Assembly: GCF_030296835.1 (NCBI RefSeq)
Contig: NZ_AP027922.1
Coordinates: forward strand, 1,860,001 to 1,924,000
DNA from: Pseudoalteromonas sp. MM1
GTDB taxonomy: Bacteria; Pseudomonadota; Gammaproteobacteria; Enterobacterales; Alteromonadaceae
Reading direction: 5' to 3'
Length of the DNA: 64,000 bases
Under the pieces are notes generated by a model, which saw nothing but the letters and a program-made list of their open reading frames with translations, did no database searches and had not been told where the DNA came from. The translations under genes and the position numbers were made by a program. This document shows positions 46,558 to 56,908 of this stretch, one piece after another (the first letter of the stretch is position 1; each line of letters starts with the position of its first letter).

Positions 46558-47133
46558 TTACAAGTAATCGCGAATTTCTTCTGCTTGCTCTGCTGAATAA
46601 CCTAAGCACAGCGCAACCTCGTGTAGCATCATTTTTTTACGTGTCGTGTTCGAATTCGTCATCACCCAGTACTCACTGTCGGTAATGTTTTTAGGGTTCA
46701 TACTACTGCCGCTATTAACTAAGTCTTCTTTGCTGGTTGCAAAGTAAACGCGGTCGCGCCCTTTTATATCAAGCACAGCACTAAACTCTTTTTTATGCGT
46801 TCTATAAAAAGCACTTAAAATAAATAAAAACCTGCCAACAACCCCTTTTTGCATTGCTAGTTCTTCTTTATTTAGAATATTAAATACATTAGCGTTTGTT
46901 TGCTTCACGGGTGTGACAACCTCTTGCTCTTGGCTGTCGTTAGTAGCTGGCGTGTCATCAAGTGGGGCTTGAGTCGCTGTTTGGTTGTTTTGATTGTTCT
47001 TAGCAACGGGAGTGTTGTCATCACCGTTTAGATTTAATAAACGACGTAAAATAGTGGATGCGCTTTCGCCAATACTTTGAGTATTGCTAGCAATATACTG
47101 ATATAACTCGTCGTCTATGTCGATTTGTTTCAT
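46558..47133 (-). CDS. seqA: Replication initiation regulator SeqA
   Basis: Binds hemimethylated GATC sites to hold back re-initiation at oriC and organise new DNA. The 191-residue protein starts [20 protein letters not shown], the N-terminal oligomerisation domain, has a linker of about 55 polar residues (somewhat longer than in E. coli), and a C-terminal DNA-binding domain with [32 protein letters not shown] and the end [15 protein letters not shown]. The ATG at 47133 with AGGAACAAC upstream is preferred over a longer frame that starts at 47229. Presence of SeqA implies Dam methylation. Confidence 0.94.
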   Translation of the reverse strand: MKQIDIDDELYQYIASNTQSIGESASTILRRLLNLNGDDNTPVAKNNQNNQTATQAPLDDTPATNDSQEQEVVTPVKQTNANVFNILNKEELAMQKGVVGRFLFILSAFYRTHKKEFSAVLDIKGRDRVYFATSKEDLVNSGSSMNPKNITDSEYWVMTNSNTTRKKMMLHEVALCLGYSAEQAEEIRDYL

Positions 47134-47489
47134 GTTGTTCCTGTCATTACGGGCCACATTTTTTCTTTCCCCGTGATTATACCCAAACCAAATATAAATG
47201 CGAGTTACAACAAGCACTCGCACAAACATAACCTTTAAACGCGCTAATAAAGGTGTGTTGATTATTTGCTTATAAACCCAATGTAGTAATTAACAGCTAT
47301 TGAAATTAATAAAGCGATTACTACCAATATTTTTATCTCCATTAGGCTGGTAACACCAAATAGGCCACAACTGGTGTAAAAACAAACGATGTTACCCCAT
47401 AAAAAGCGCGTGCAGAGTAGTTAACCGTTATATCTTTTGCTTTTTAGGGCAATGCTCGGCAAACTAAGCCAAAATTTTAGGAGGCGGTC

Positions 47490-48257
47490 ATGCTATTAAA
47501 CTATAAACAATACGGTGAAGGTCCGGATGTAGTGGTCATTCATGGTTTATTTGGCTCTTTAGAAAATCTAAATGTTATTGCAAAACCATTGAGCGAGCAC
47601 TTTAGGGTCACTAATGTGGATTTGCGAAACCATGGCGCTTCACCGCACAGTAATGAAATGAACTACCCTGCAATGGCCGCAGATATTGTTGAGCTAATGA
47701 ACACGTTAAATATTAACAATGCGCACCTGATTGGCCACTCAATGGGCGGTAAAGTGGCGATGGAAGTGGCGCTAATGCATAGCCAAAAAGTAAATAAGCT
47801 GGTGGTACTTGATATTGCCCCTGTGAGTTACCCTGCACGCCACACACACATTATTAATGCACTAAAAAAAGTGTCAACTAGCCAGATTACTGATAGAAAA
47901 CAAGCTGATGCTATTATGAGCGAGTACATTAATGAACTAGGTGTTAGGCAGTTTTTACTAAAAAGCTTAGCTAAAAATGAAGCTGGCGAGTACAGATGGC
48001 GCTTTAATTTAGATGTACTTGATGAAAAATATTCTACAATCACCGCCAATATTAATGAAAACAATTCTTGTTTGTGCGATACTTTGTTTATCAAAGGGAA
48101 TGATTCTGATTACATACTGCCAGAATACCGCGATGAAATAACAAAGCGCTTTAAAAATACACGAGCAAAAATTATCCACGGTGCAGGACATTGGCTTCAT
48201 GCACAAAAACCCGCTGCAGTTAATAAAGCAATAAGTGACTTTTTAACAGGGCTTTAA
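47490..48257 (+). CDS. ybfF: Alpha/beta-hydrolase esterase YbfF
   Basis: A 255-residue alpha/beta hydrolase active on short acyl esters in the family. The oxyanion region VVIHGLFGS follows the first strand, the nucleophile elbow is LIGHSMGGKVAM, and the catalytic His lies in HGAGHWLHAQKP near the end. An AGGAGG ribosome site precedes the ATG. It diverges from seqA as in E. coli and heads a run leading to fur. A BioH role in biotin synthesis is conceivable but not supported by position. Confidence 0.92.
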   Translation: MLLNYKQYGEGPDVVVIHGLFGSLENLNVIAKPLSEHFRVTNVDLRNHGASPHSNEMNYPAMAADIVELMNTLNINNAHLIGHSMGGKVAMEVALMHSQKVNKLVVLDIAPVSYPARHTHIINALKKVSTSQITDRKQADAIMSEYINELGVRQFLLKSLAKNEAGEYRWRFNLDVLDEKYSTITANINENNSCLCDTLFIKGNDSDYILPEYRDEITKRFKNTRAKIIHGAGHWLHAQKPAAVNKAISDFLTGL

Positions 48258-48352
48258 TGCAATTTTAATCATGTGTTTTTGGTTATCCGTACTAAATTAA
48301 TGCATATTTATATGCTATAGTACGCGCCGTTTAATTTAAAGGTTATACGTTG

Positions 48353-48574
48353 ATGGTCAGTCAGTTTATTAACGAATTTGATACCCTAGGGTTGTACTTT
48401 GGCTTAGCCGGTATTTTTGTATTCATCGGCCTGGCAATCAAAGACGTACTTAATAGTGGTAATGTACCTAAGTTTGGCCGCTACATTGTGTGGGGCGTCC
48501 TCTTTTTAGGCTGTTCTGGCTTTATTGCAAAAGGGCTTATACAAGTTTTTTGGCAAGGTGCAGGTGTAGGTTAG
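48353..48574 (+). CDS. DUF2788 small membrane protein
   Basis: A 73-residue protein with two hydrophobic helices, YFGLAGIFVFIGLAIKDVL and YIVWGVLFLGCSGFIAKGLI, separated by the short polar turn NSGNVPKFG. It matches the small DUF2788 family of gammaproteobacteria, function unknown. The ATG at 48353 is taken; a TTG precedes it in frame. It is the member of the ybfF-fldA run that enterobacteria lack. Its stop is 2 nt before the ybfE start. Confidence 0.8.
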   Translation: MVSQFINEFDTLGLYFGLAGIFVFIGLAIKDVLNSGNVPKFGRYIVWGVLFLGCSGFIAKGLIQVFWQGAGVG

Positions 48575-48576
48575 GC

Positions 48577-48855
48577 ATGGCAAAGTCAGAAACAGATAGA
48601 ACAACTCCCGATTTATTTGAATACGAAAAGCGCCCAGGCAGGCCTAAAACGAACCCTTTACCAAGGGATATGCAGTTAAAGGTTAATAAACGTAATCAAA
48701 TAAAACGAGATAAAGCACGCGGTTTAAAGCGTGTAGAATTTAAAGTTTCATCACAGTTATATCAGGCACTGAGTGATATGGCAGATGCACAAAATATTAG
48801 CCGTAGTGCGCTGATTGAAACAATTTTACAAGAAAGATTGGCTATTGATAGATAA
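48577..48855 (+). CDS. ybfE: YbfE family protein (LexA-regulated in E. coli), ribbon-helix-helix-like
   Basis: A 92-residue basic protein. The N-terminal half is Lys/Arg-rich (KRPGRPKTNPLPRDMQLKVN), and the C-terminal half RVEFKVSSQLYQALSDMADA followed by ISRSALIETIL has the pattern of a ribbon-helix-helix DNA-binding fold. E. coli ybfE sits at the same place before fldA and is reported as LexA-regulated; I saw no LexA box upstream here. The start at 48577 is chosen because the longer frame overlaps the DUF2788 gene. Confidence 0.85.
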   Translation: MAKSETDRTTPDLFEYEKRPGRPKTNPLPRDMQLKVNKRNQIKRDKARGLKRVEFKVSSQLYQALSDMADAQNISRSALIETILQERLAIDR

Positions 48856-48869
48856 AAGGTTTGAAGTCC

Positions 48870-49397
48870 ATGGCAAGTGTAGGCATTTTTTTCGGAAGTG
48901 ACACAGGTAATACAGAACACGTAGCAAAAATGATCCAAAAAGAATTGGGTAAAAAGCTTGTGGCTGTACACGACATTGCAAAAAGCTCTAAAGAAGAGAT
49001 TGCAGAGTTTGATTTGATCTTATTTGGTATTCCTACTTGGTACTACGGTGAAGCACAATGTGATTGGGATGACTTTTTCCCTGAGCTTGAGGAAGTAGAC
49101 TTTGAAGGTAAGCTAGTGGCTATTTTTGGTTGTGGTGACCAAGAAGACTACGCAGAATACTTTTTAGACGCTATGGGTATGATCAACGATATCGTTACCG
49201 AGCGCGGTGCTATTGTGGTTGGTCACTGGTCAACTGAAGGCTACGACTTTGAAGCGTCTAAAGGAATGGCTGATGACACCCACTTTGTCGGTTTAGGCAT
49301 TGATGAAGACCGCCAGCCAGAACTGACAGAGCAACGTGTTAAAGCATGGTGCGCACAAGTATATGATGAAATGTGCTTAAGCGAACTAGCAGACTAA
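48870..49397 (+). CDS. fldA: Flavodoxin FldA
   Basis: FMN electron carrier that supplies reductant to radical-SAM enzymes such as BioB and replaces ferredoxin when iron is short. The 175-residue protein has the FMN phosphate loop FFGSDTGNTEHVAK, the isoalloxazine loops GIPTWYYGEAQCDWDDFF and FGCGDQEDYAEYF, and the long-chain flavodoxin insert. The ATG at 48870 follows AAAGG and matches the E. coli start and length (176). It lies directly upstream of fur, as in E. coli. Confidence 0.96.
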   Translation: MASVGIFFGSDTGNTEHVAKMIQKELGKKLVAVHDIAKSSKEEIAEFDLILFGIPTWYYGEAQCDWDDFFPELEEVDFEGKLVAIFGCGDQEDYAEYFLDAMGMINDIVTERGAIVVGHWSTEGYDFEASKGMADDTHFVGLGIDEDRQPELTEQRVKAWCAQVYDEMCLSELAD

Positions 49398-49411
49398 CCT
49401 CCCCCCTTTTA

Positions 49412-49448
49412 TCGCTAACTGTTTAAATAATTATCAAACAGTTAGCGA
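49412..49448. terminator. 13-bp perfect hairpin between fldA and fur
   Basis: TCGCTAACTGTTT (49412-49424) pairs with AAACAGTTAGCGA (49436-49448) around an 11-nt A/T loop. No real T run follows (CTTTAG), so it may be a weak terminator, an mRNA-stabilising stem or a regulatory site. It suggests that fur is at least partly expressed from its own promoter. Confidence 0.5.
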
Positions 49449-49584
49449 CTTTAGAATTAATAGCAAATTTGATCAATTGTTCTTTGCACTCAGTGCTTAG
49501 GCGCGTTATCCTTATTATTGCTAATGTGTCGTGTGCATCTGTAAGAGATGTCTAGTATAACCAAACAAATTTGAGACAGATTTA

Positions 49585-50028
49585 ATGACTGATCATAACT
49601 TGGAACTTAAAAAAGCCGGTTTAAAAGTAACTTTACCGCGTATAAAAATTTTAGAAATTCTACAATCTCCAGAAAACCAACACATCAGCGCTGAAGATGT
49701 ATATAAAATTCTTTTAGATCTAGGTGAAGAAATTGGTCTTGCAACTGTTTACCGCGTTCTAAACCAATTTGATGACGCCGGTATTGTTAGCCGTCACCAC
49801 TTTGAGGGCGGAAAATCAGTATTCGAACTTTCTGGCAGTACTCACCATGACCACCTTGTGTGTTTAAAATGCGGTAAGGTTGTTGAATTTGAAGATGACT
49901 TAATTGAACGTCGCCAGTTAGAAATAGCCGAAGAAAACGGAATTACACTAACTAACCACTCGCTATATTTATATGGTGAGTGTCAGGACAAGGTAGCGTG
50001 TAAAGCGTTTAGCGATTCAAATAGCTAA
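49585..50028 (+). CDS. fur: Ferric uptake regulator Fur
   Basis: Iron-sensing dimeric repressor and probable regulator of the boxes at 12842 and 37896. The 147-residue protein has the N-terminal winged helix (LKVTLPRIKILEILQ, ATVYRVLNQFDDAGIVSRHH), the His-rich metal site STHHDHLVCLKCGKVVEF with the CxxC pair, and a C-terminal dimer domain. Length matches E. coli Fur (148). It is preceded by fldA. Confidence 0.97.
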   Translation: MTDHNLELKKAGLKVTLPRIKILEILQSPENQHISAEDVYKILLDLGEEIGLATVYRVLNQFDDAGIVSRHHFEGGKSVFELSGSTHHDHLVCLKCGKVVEFEDDLIERRQLEIAEENGITLTNHSLYLYGECQDKVACKAFSDSNS

Positions 50029-50049
50029 CATCAGCGCTTTATGAGTTAT

Positions 50050-50077
50050 AAAAAACCTGCTGTTGCAGGTTTTTTTG
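50050..50077 (+). terminator. fur terminator
   Basis: The stem AAACCTGC / GCAGGTTT around TGTT is followed by a T run. Confidence 0.88.
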
Positions 50078-50107
50078 TGTTTGAAAATAAAACATTTAAG
50101 CTATGTT

Positions 50108-50152
50108 AAATACCAATTTGCAATAATGATATATTATGCAAATTGGTATTTT
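50108..50152. repeat. Palindromic ATACCAAT-type repeat between fur and glnS
   Basis: AAATACCAATTTGCA pairs perfectly with TGCAAATTGGTATTT, and the pairing continues as TAAT/ATTA after a one-base bulge. The terminal ATACCAAT / ATTGGTAT resembles the inner repeat in the bioD terminator loop (7457-7500). It ends 6 bp from the glnS stop codon, so it may double as the glnS terminator. Confidence 0.6.
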
Positions 50153-50158
50153 AAAGCG

Positions 50159-51823
50159 TTACTGCTTCTCGATTTTTGCCCAAGAGTCTCTAAGACCAAC
50201 CGTTTGGTTAAATACTAAATTTTCTGACTTAGTATCACGTGAGAAATAGCCGGTACGCTCAAACTGAAAACCTTGTGCAGGTTCGGCTTTAGCAAGCGAT
50301 GCTTCTAGTTTTGCATTTTCTAATACAACTAACGAATCAGGGTTTAAAGTAGATTCGAACTCTTCAGCCGCAGCTGGGTTTGGCACATTAAATAAACGGT
50401 CATACAATCTAACTTCTGCATTAACCGATTCAGGTGCTGAAACCCAATGAATAACCCCTTTTACTTTACGACCGTCACTTGGGTTTTTACCTAAAGTTTC
50501 GCTGTCGTAAGTACAGTAGATAGTGGTAATTTCACCCTTTTCATCTTTTTCTACACGCTGAGCTTTAATTACATAAGCACCGCGCAAGCGTACTTCTTTA
50601 TCTAGTACTAAGCGTTTAAATTTATTATTCGCTTCTTCGCGGAAATCTTCACGCTCAATGAAAAGCTCACGAGTAAACGGTACTTCACGACGCCCCATTT
50701 CTTCTTTATTAGGGTGATTAGCTACCGACAATGTTTCTACTTTATCAGCTTCATAGTTTTCAATTACCACTTTAACTGGATCGAGTACTGCCATTGCACG
50801 TGGCGCGTTTTCATTTAAGTCTTCACGAATACATGCTTCAAGCATGCCCATTTCAACCATGTTCTCTTGCTTAGTCACACCTATACGTAAACAAAACTCA
50901 CGAATAGAAGCCGGTGTATAACCCCGGCGACGAAGACCCGCAATCGTTGGCATGCGTGGATCATCCCACCCTTCTACATAGTTATTCACAACTAAATCGT
51001 TTAGCTTACGCTTAGACATAATTGTGTATTCAAGATTCAAGCGCGAAAATTCAATTTGCTGTGGGTGGCATTCAAGGCTGATGTTATCAAGTACCCAGTC
51101 GTATAAACGTCGGTTATCTTGAAATTCAAGTGTACACAATGAATGGGTTATGCCCTCAAGTGCATCAGAAATACAGTGTGTGAAGTCGTACATTGGGTAA
51201 ATGCACCACTTGTCACCTGTTTGGTGGTGATGTGCAAAACGAACACGATAAATAATTGGATCGCGCAGCACCATAAATGAGCTTGCCATATCAATTTTAG
51301 CGCGCAGAACACACTCACCTTCTTTGAATTCACCCGCGCGCATTTTTTCAAATAAGGCGAGGTTTTCTTCCACCGAGGTGTCTCTGTATGGGCTATTTTT
51401 ACCAGGTTCTTTTAACGTACCGCGATACTCGCGAGCTTGATCGGCCGTTAAAAAACAAACATACGCTAAGCCTTTTTCAATAAGCTCTACTGCATAACCG
51501 TATAGGGTATCAAAGTAGTTTGACGAATATTTTATCTCACCACTCCAGTTGAAGCCTAACCACTGTACGTCTTCTTTGATTGAATTAACGTAGTTAATAT
51601 CTTCTTTTTCTGGGTTTGTATCATCAAAACGTAGGTTACATAAACCATCGTAATCTTTTGCAATGCCAAAATTCAAACAAATTGATTTTGCATGGCCAAT
51701 ATGTAAAAAGCCATTTGGTTCAGGTGGAAAACGTGTATGCGTAGTTGCATGTTTGCCACTTGCTAAATCTTCATCAATTCGAGTTCTTATAAAGTTACTT
51801 GGGCGATTCTCAATTTCCGCCAT
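50159..51823 (-). CDS. glnS: Glutaminyl-tRNA synthetase
   Basis: Class I synthetase that charges tRNA-Gln. The 554-residue protein begins much like E. coli GlnS ([19 protein letters not shown]), has the HIGH motif as [15 protein letters not shown] and the KMSKS-equivalent [12 protein letters not shown], and ends with the two-barrel anticodon-binding domain. Length equals the E. coli enzyme. It converges with fur and its own promoter lies in the 208-bp gap before the DUF3083-like gene. Confidence 0.97.
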   Translation of the reverse strand: MAEIENRPSNFIRTRIDEDLASGKHATTHTRFPPEPNGFLHIGHAKSICLNFGIAKDYDGLCNLRFDDTNPEKEDINYVNSIKEDVQWLGFNWSGEIKYSSNYFDTLYGYAVELIEKGLAYVCFLTADQAREYRGTLKEPGKNSPYRDTSVEENLALFEKMRAGEFKEGECVLRAKIDMASSFMVLRDPIIYRVRFAHHHQTGDKWCIYPMYDFTHCISDALEGITHSLCTLEFQDNRRLYDWVLDNISLECHPQQIEFSRLNLEYTIMSKRKLNDLVVNNYVEGWDDPRMPTIAGLRRRGYTPASIREFCLRIGVTKQENMVEMGMLEACIREDLNENAPRAMAVLDPVKVVIENYEADKVETLSVANHPNKEEMGRREVPFTRELFIEREDFREEANNKFKRLVLDKEVRLRGAYVIKAQRVEKDEKGEITTIYCTYDSETLGKNPSDGRKVKGVIHWVSAPESVNAEVRLYDRLFNVPNPAAAEEFESTLNPDSLVVLENAKLEASLAKAEPAQGFQFERTGYFSRDTKSENLVFNQTVGLRDSWAKIEKQ

Positions 51824-52031
51824 AGGAGTGCGATCCTCTGAATATTCGTGATAACAAAACTAATGCATTATTACAAAAACAAACACTAACATACAGCACT
51901 AGATGCGCCTTTATTCTAGTTATTATTACAATGGTGCATTAGTTTATTACTTAAATTTGTTTTAGCGCAATATTTGAGTCATCAAAGGCATTTATAGTAC
52001 CTAAACTTAAGCTCCTTTAAAGGATTCAAAG

Positions 52032-53102
52032 ATGGCCAGTTCTACACAACACAGAGTTTATATACCAACAAATGCGCGAGCTAATCACTATTTACTCGCT
52101 GAAATTACACCCACAGATGACTTTTATGCTAGTTTTAGCGATATCGATAGTTGCTATGCCCGTATTGCTAAGCAACTATTTGCAAGCTGTGATGAATATG
52201 AGCTACACAATGTACACTTACTCGCTAACGACAAATTACCCGTTGTTAGATTTCATGATGAGTCGTATCAATTAGAAACAGCAAAGCAAATGTTGTTTTT
52301 TTACAACCCGCGTTACCACGAGGCGCACAAACTGCACTACACCCCTACTTTTAGAAGTAAAAAAATTCGCTTGTTATTTTTAGCTACCGGTGATGATTTA
52401 CGCGCAAGCTCGGCACAGTTTCACAGCAAAGTGCAAAAAGTGTTAGATAATTTACAAACACAACTATTTGTTGAACAACCCCAGTTTAAGCTTCGCGATC
52501 ATCAGCATTTAACCTATGATTTATTTGCCAAGAGCAAGGGCTACAATCAGAGTTACGGCTACAAACTTAGAAGCCTGTACCCTCGTTATTTAGCTCGACA
52601 ATGTAAAATACCTGCCGAGCATGCAGAAATGACCTATGCAACGTTTTCTATACCGGTTTCACGTGGCATAAAAACGCAATTTCAAAGCCTAATAAATAAA
52701 AATAATTACACTGAGTTATATAACTACTTTGCCCAATCATTTAAAGGGTGCTGCGAGCGATACGATTTATCTCACAGCGCTATGGTTGCTAATGGCGCAA
52801 GGCCCATAGTACGTAATAGCCAAATAGATAAAAATGATGGGAATACAGAATTACAAAAAATAAGTTTTGATGTTAATGGCGCAGCAACGCAAATACATAT
52901 TTTTTTCAATGCTGAAAAGTTAGTTGAGTCACTACATTTTGTGATAGTTGCTACCCATAAAGATAAGCATGAAATGGGCTATGGCCGTTTTATGAATCAA
53001 GTAGAAAAAACAATACATGCTATGTGCTCAGAGCTTGCAATAAATAAAGAACGGCAAGATTTATCAGTACGGTTTTTTCAACACATTAGTTACCCGTACT
53101 AA
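52032..53102 (+). CDS. DUF3083-like protein of Alteromonadales
   Basis: A 356-residue soluble protein with no signal peptide or membrane helix. I believe it belongs to DUF3083, a family seen mainly in Shewanella, Pseudoalteromonas and relatives, but cannot confirm this. It has an alpha/beta look with many aromatic and basic residues; stretches such as MLFFYNPRYHEAHKLHYTP and QLFVEQPQFKLRDHQHLTYD stand out. No catalytic motif is recognised. AAAGGA precedes the ATG. It is a single gene diverging from glnS and ending in a terminator before the suc genes. Confidence 0.65.
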   Translation: MASSTQHRVYIPTNARANHYLLAEITPTDDFYASFSDIDSCYARIAKQLFASCDEYELHNVHLLANDKLPVVRFHDESYQLETAKQMLFFYNPRYHEAHKLHYTPTFRSKKIRLLFLATGDDLRASSAQFHSKVQKVLDNLQTQLFVEQPQFKLRDHQHLTYDLFAKSKGYNQSYGYKLRSLYPRYLARQCKIPAEHAEMTYATFSIPVSRGIKTQFQSLINKNNYTELYNYFAQSFKGCCERYDLSHSAMVANGARPIVRNSQIDKNDGNTELQKISFDVNGAATQIHIFFNAEKLVESLHFVIVATHKDKHEMGYGRFMNQVEKTIHAMCSELAINKERQDLSVRFFQHISYPY

Positions 53103-53120
53103 TTTTTTAACTAATAATAA

Positions 53121-53149
53121 AAAGGCTCGCAAATGCGAGCCTTTTTTAA
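53121..53149. terminator. Bidirectional terminator between the DUF3083-like gene and sucD
   Basis: AGGCTCGC (53123-53130) pairs with GCGAGCCT (53135-53142) around AAAT, with an A run on the left and a T run on the right. It ends both convergent units. Confidence 0.88.
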
Positions 53150-53165
53150 AGATTAAGCAAACTGA

Positions 53166-54038
53166 TTACCAGCCTGTTTTCTCTTTAAGTGCTTTACCGA
53201 TATCAGCAAGTGAACGTACAGTTTGTACGCCAGCAGCTTCTAAAGCAGCAAATTTCTCATCAGCAGTACCTTTACCGCCTGCGATGATTGCGCCAGCGTG
53301 ACCCATACGCTTACCTTCTGGTGCAGTTACACCAGCAATGTAAGAAACAACAGGCTTAGTTACGTTAGCTTTAATGTACTCTGCAGCTTCTTCTTCTGCA
53401 GTACCACCAATTTCACCAATCATCACGATTGCTTCAGTTTGTGGATCTTTTTCGAACATTTCTAGAACGTCGATAAAGTTAGTACCTGGGATTGGGTCGC
53501 CACCAATACCAACACACGTAGACTGACCAAAACCAGCGTCTGTAGTTTGCTTAACTGCTTCGTACGTTAAAGTACCAGAGCGAGAAACAATACCTACTTT
53601 ACCAGGTTTGTGGATGTGACCAGGCATGATACCAATCTTAGTCTCGCCCGGAGTGATAACACCTGGACAGTTAGGACCGATCATACGAACACCAGAGTTA
53701 TCTAGCTTAACTTTAACGTCAACCATGTCTAGTGTTGGGATACCTTCAGTGATACAAACAATTAGCTCGATGCCCGCATCGATAGCTTCTAAGATTGCAT
53801 CTTTACAGAACGGTGCTGGTACGTAGATAACTGACGCTGTTGCGCCTGTTTCTTTAACTGCATCGCGTACTGTGTTGAATACTGGAAGACCAAGGTGCGT
53901 TTGACCGCCTTTACCTGGGCTTACACCACCAACCATTTGTGTACCGTACTCAAGCGCTTGCTCAGAGTGGAAAGTACCTTGGCCACCAGTGAAACCTTGA
54001 CAGATAACTTTTGTATCTTTATTGATTAATACAGACAT
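53166..54038 (-). CDS. sucD: Succinyl-CoA synthetase, alpha subunit
   Basis: The CoA-binding subunit of the TCA-cycle ligase that makes ATP/GTP from succinyl-CoA. The 290-residue protein has the CoA-binding start [32 protein letters not shown], and the phosphohistidine loop [15 protein letters not shown]. It starts on the last base of the sucC stop codon (TAATG), so the two subunits are made in balance. Confidence 0.97.
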   Translation of the reverse strand: MSVLINKDTKVICQGFTGGQGTFHSEQALEYGTQMVGGVSPGKGGQTHLGLPVFNTVRDAVKETGATASVIYVPAPFCKDAILEAIDAGIELIVCITEGIPTLDMVDVKVKLDNSGVRMIGPNCPGVITPGETKIGIMPGHIHKPGKVGIVSRSGTLTYEAVKQTTDAGFGQSTCVGIGGDPIPGTNFIDVLEMFEKDPQTEAIVMIGEIGGTAEEEAAEYIKANVTKPVVSYIAGVTAPEGKRMGHAGAIIAGGKGTADEKFAALEAAGVQTVRSLADIGKALKEKTGW

Positions 54039-55204
54039 TATTTGCCCTCCGCAGCAGCTACAACTTTCTCAGCAGCGTCTGTTAGTGATTCAGCAGCGAT
54101 GATATCTAGGCCAGAGTTCTTAAGAACGTCACGACCTAATTCAGCGTTAGTACCTTCTAAACGTACAACTACAGGTACGTTTACACCTACTTCTTTAACT
54201 GCGCCAATGATACCTTCAGCAATCATGTCACAACGTACGATACCACCAAAGATGTTAACTAAAACAGCTTTTACGTTATCGTCAGAAAGGATGATTTTGA
54301 ATGCTTCAGAAACACGCTCTTTAGTTGCGCCGCCACCAACATCTAGGAAGTTAGCTGGCTTACCGCCGTGTAGGTTTACGATGTCCATAGTACCCATCGC
54401 AAGGCCTGCACCGTTAACCATACAACCTACGTTACCGTCTAATGCTACGTAGTTAAGCTCGAAGCTTGCTGCGTGTGCTTCACGAGCATCTTCTTGAGAT
54501 GGATCGTGCATTTCACGGATTTTTGGTTGACGGTAAAGTGCATTACCATCGATACCGATTTTGCCGTCAAGACAGTGAAGGTTACCTTCGTCTGTGATTA
54601 CTAACGGGTTGATTTCAAGAAGTGCGAAATCAAAATCGTTGAACATGTTGCCAAGACCCATAAAGATCTTAACGAACTGCTTCATTTGCGTAGGGTTAAG
54701 ACCCAGTTTAAAACCTAACTCACGTGCTTGGTAAGCTTGAGGACCCACTAATGGATCGATCTCTGCTTTGTGGATAAGCTCTGGAGTTTCTTCAGCAACA
54801 GTTTCAATTTCAACACCGCCTTCAGTAGACGCCATGAAAACAACTTTGCGAGAAGCACGGTCAACAACTGCACCTAAGTACAATTCGTTAGCGATATCTG
54901 TACAGCTTTCTACTAAAATTTTAGCAACAGGCTGACCATTTTCGTCTGTTTGGTAAGTAACTAAGTTTTTACCTAACCAGTTAGCAGCGAATTCTTTTAC
55001 TTCTTCGATTGTTTTAACTAGCTTAACACCGCCAGCTTTACCACGGCCACCTGCGTGAACCTGAGTTTTAACAACCCACATATCACCGCCAATTTTTTCG
55101 GCAGCTGCTGCAGCTTCTTCAGGTGTATCGCAAGCGAAACCTTGAGAAACTGGTAAACCATATTCGGCAAAAAGTTGTTTTGCCTGATACTCATGCAAAT
55201 TCAT
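54038..55204 (-). CDS. sucC: Succinyl-CoA synthetase, beta subunit
   Basis: The nucleotide-grasping subunit of the same enzyme. The 388-residue protein starts [20 protein letters not shown], has the ATP-grasp region [20 protein letters not shown] and the glycine-rich [13 protein letters not shown] and [10 protein letters not shown] motifs. Length equals E. coli SucC (388). A hairpin with a T tail between sucB and sucC suggests partial uncoupling from sucAB. Confidence 0.97.
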   Translation of the reverse strand: MNLHEYQAKQLFAEYGLPVSQGFACDTPEEAAAAAEKIGGDMWVVKTQVHAGGRGKAGGVKLVKTIEEVKEFAANWLGKNLVTYQTDENGQPVAKILVESCTDIANELYLGAVVDRASRKVVFMASTEGGVEIETVAEETPELIHKAEIDPLVGPQAYQARELGFKLGLNPTQMKQFVKIFMGLGNMFNDFDFALLEINPLVITDEGNLHCLDGKIGIDGNALYRQPKIREMHDPSQEDAREAHAASFELNYVALDGNVGCMVNGAGLAMGTMDIVNLHGGKPANFLDVGGGATKERVSEAFKIILSDDNVKAVLVNIFGGIVRCDMIAEGIIGAVKEVGVNVPVVVRLEGTNAELGRDVLKNSGLDIIAAESLTDAAEKVVAAAEGK

Positions 55205-55330
55205 GATGCTTTATCCAATTTTTTATACTAAAAGAGCTGAATATTTATGCAAATAAACAGCTATCCCAAATTGCGCACCTAGTATAGATCCCAAGGCTTA
55301 ACATGAAAACCCCAGTAAGACCAAAGGCGC

Positions 55331-55363
55331 AAAAAAAAAGCTGTGAATTGTCATTCACAGCTT
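55331..55363 (-). terminator. Terminator-like hairpin between sucB and sucC
   Basis: AAGCTGTGAAT (55338-55348) pairs with ATTCACAGCTT (55353-55363) around TGTC. On the minus strand the 11-bp stem runs straight into nine T residues. It lies 19 bp after the sucB stop and 127 bp before the sucC start. Confidence 0.82.
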
Positions 55364-55381
55364 ATATTTCATACTACTCGA

Positions 55382-56905
55382 TTAAACATCCAGTAATAAG
55401 CGAGTTGGATCTTCAAGTAACTCTTTAATAGTCACTAGGAAACCAACCGATTCTTTACCATCAATTTGGCGGTGATCGTAAGATAGCGCCAAATACATCA
55501 TTGGAAGAATTTCAACTTTACCATTTACAGCCATAGGACGCTCTTGGATTTTGTGCATACCCAAAATTGATGACTGAGGTAAGTTAATGATAGGTGTAGA
55601 AAGTAACGAACCAAATACACCACCATTAGTAATGGTAAAGTTACCACCTGTCATATCGTCAAGTGTTAGTTTACCGTCACGGCCTTTAAGCGCTAATTCA
55701 CGAATACCTTTTTCAATTTCTGCAACAGATAACTTGTCACAATCTTTAAGTACTGGTGTAACTAAACCACGTGGTGTAGATACAGCGATGCTGATATCAA
55801 AGTAGTTGTGATAAACAATATCATCGCCATCAATTGATGCATTTACTTCAGGGAAACGCTTAAGTGCTTCAGTTACTGCCTTCACGTAGAAAGACATAAA
55901 GCCTAAACGGATACCGTGGCGCTTTTCAAATACTTCTTGGTACTGCTTACGAAGGTCCATGATAGGTTTCATGTTTACTTCGTTAAACGTTGTTAACATT
56001 GCTGTTGAGTTTTTCGCTTCTAATAAACGATTAGCAATGGTTTTACGTAAACGCGTCATTGGTACACGTTTTTGTGTACGGTCACCCATAGGTGCAGCAG
56101 GCGCTGAAGTATCTTCTTTTTTAGCCGCTGGAGCAGGCGCTTTTAAGAAAGTATCAACGTCTTCTTTAGTTACACGGCCGTTTTTACCTGTGCCTTTAAT
56201 TTTAGACGCATCAAGGCCTTTTTCAGCGATTAAGCGACGTACAGACGGCGTTAACACATCTGAGCTATCGTTAGACTCACTTGCAGCCGGCGCTTCTTCT
56301 GCTTTAGCTGCAGGTGCCGCTGGCGCGCCGCCCGCTTTTACGTTACCAATAACTTGTTCACCAAGTACAGTATCGCCTTCAGCGTTTAGTTGCTCGCCCA
56401 TGATACCGTCTTCTTGAGCTACTACTTCAAGAACAACTTTATCAGTTTCAATATCTACCAAATTTTGGTCGCGTGTTACCGCTTCACCTGGTTGTACATG
56501 CCATGTAGCAATTGTTGCGTCTGCAACTGATTCTGGAAGTACAGGTACTTTAATGTCCACTTCTTTACCTTCTGATGCTGGAGCTGATTGCGCCGCTGGC
56601 GCGTCTTCTGATTTTTCAGGTGCGGCTTGTTCTTTAGCCGGAGCACTGTCACTTGCTGGTGCTGCATCAGCATCACCAAGTAAACCGATAACTTGGTCGC
56701 CAAGTACCGTTGCACCTTCTTCTTGTGATATTTCTGTAATTACACCATCATTTTGTGCAACTACTTCTAAAACCACTTTATCTGTTTCAATGTCTACTAA
56801 GTTTTGGTCACGGCTTACTTTGTCGCCTACACTTACATGCCATGTAGCAACGGTAGCATCTGCAACCGACTCAGGAAGAACAGGAACTTTAATTTCTGTG
56901 CTCAT
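55382..56905 (-). CDS. sucB: 2-Oxoglutarate dehydrogenase E2 (dihydrolipoyl succinyltransferase), two lipoyl domains
   Basis: Core enzyme of the 2-oxoglutarate dehydrogenase complex. The 507-residue protein has two lipoyl domains (about 1-77 and 116-192), both with the lipoyl-lysine motif [13 protein letters not shown], joined by Ala/Pro/Glu-rich linkers. An E1/E3-binding domain follows ([20 protein letters not shown]), then the catalytic domain ending [14 protein letters not shown]. coli SucB has a single lipoyl domain and about 405 residues, so the duplication is notable, though known in marine relatives. It starts 3 nt after sucA. Confidence 0.96.
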   Translation of the reverse strand: MSTEIKVPVLPESVADATVATWHVSVGDKVSRDQNLVDIETDKVVLEVVAQNDGVITEISQEEGATVLGDQVIGLLGDADAAPASDSAPAKEQAAPEKSEDAPAAQSAPASEGKEVDIKVPVLPESVADATIATWHVQPGEAVTRDQNLVDIETDKVVLEVVAQEDGIMGEQLNAEGDTVLGEQVIGNVKAGGAPAAPAAKAEEAPAASESNDSSDVLTPSVRRLIAEKGLDASKIKGTGKNGRVTKEDVDTFLKAPAPAAKKEDTSAPAAPMGDRTQKRVPMTRLRKTIANRLLEAKNSTAMLTTFNEVNMKPIMDLRKQYQEVFEKRHGIRLGFMSFYVKAVTEALKRFPEVNASIDGDDIVYHNYFDISIAVSTPRGLVTPVLKDCDKLSVAEIEKGIRELALKGRDGKLTLDDMTGGNFTITNGGVFGSLLSTPIINLPQSSILGMHKIQERPMAVNGKVEILPMMYLALSYDHRQIDGKESVGFLVTIKELLEDPTRLLLDV

Positions 56906-56908
56906 TGC

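Noticed and set aside
55959..56417. 152-codon Ala/Ser-rich open frame antisense to sucB
   Set aside because: Low-complexity shadow of the Ala/Pro linker and catalytic domain of sucB.
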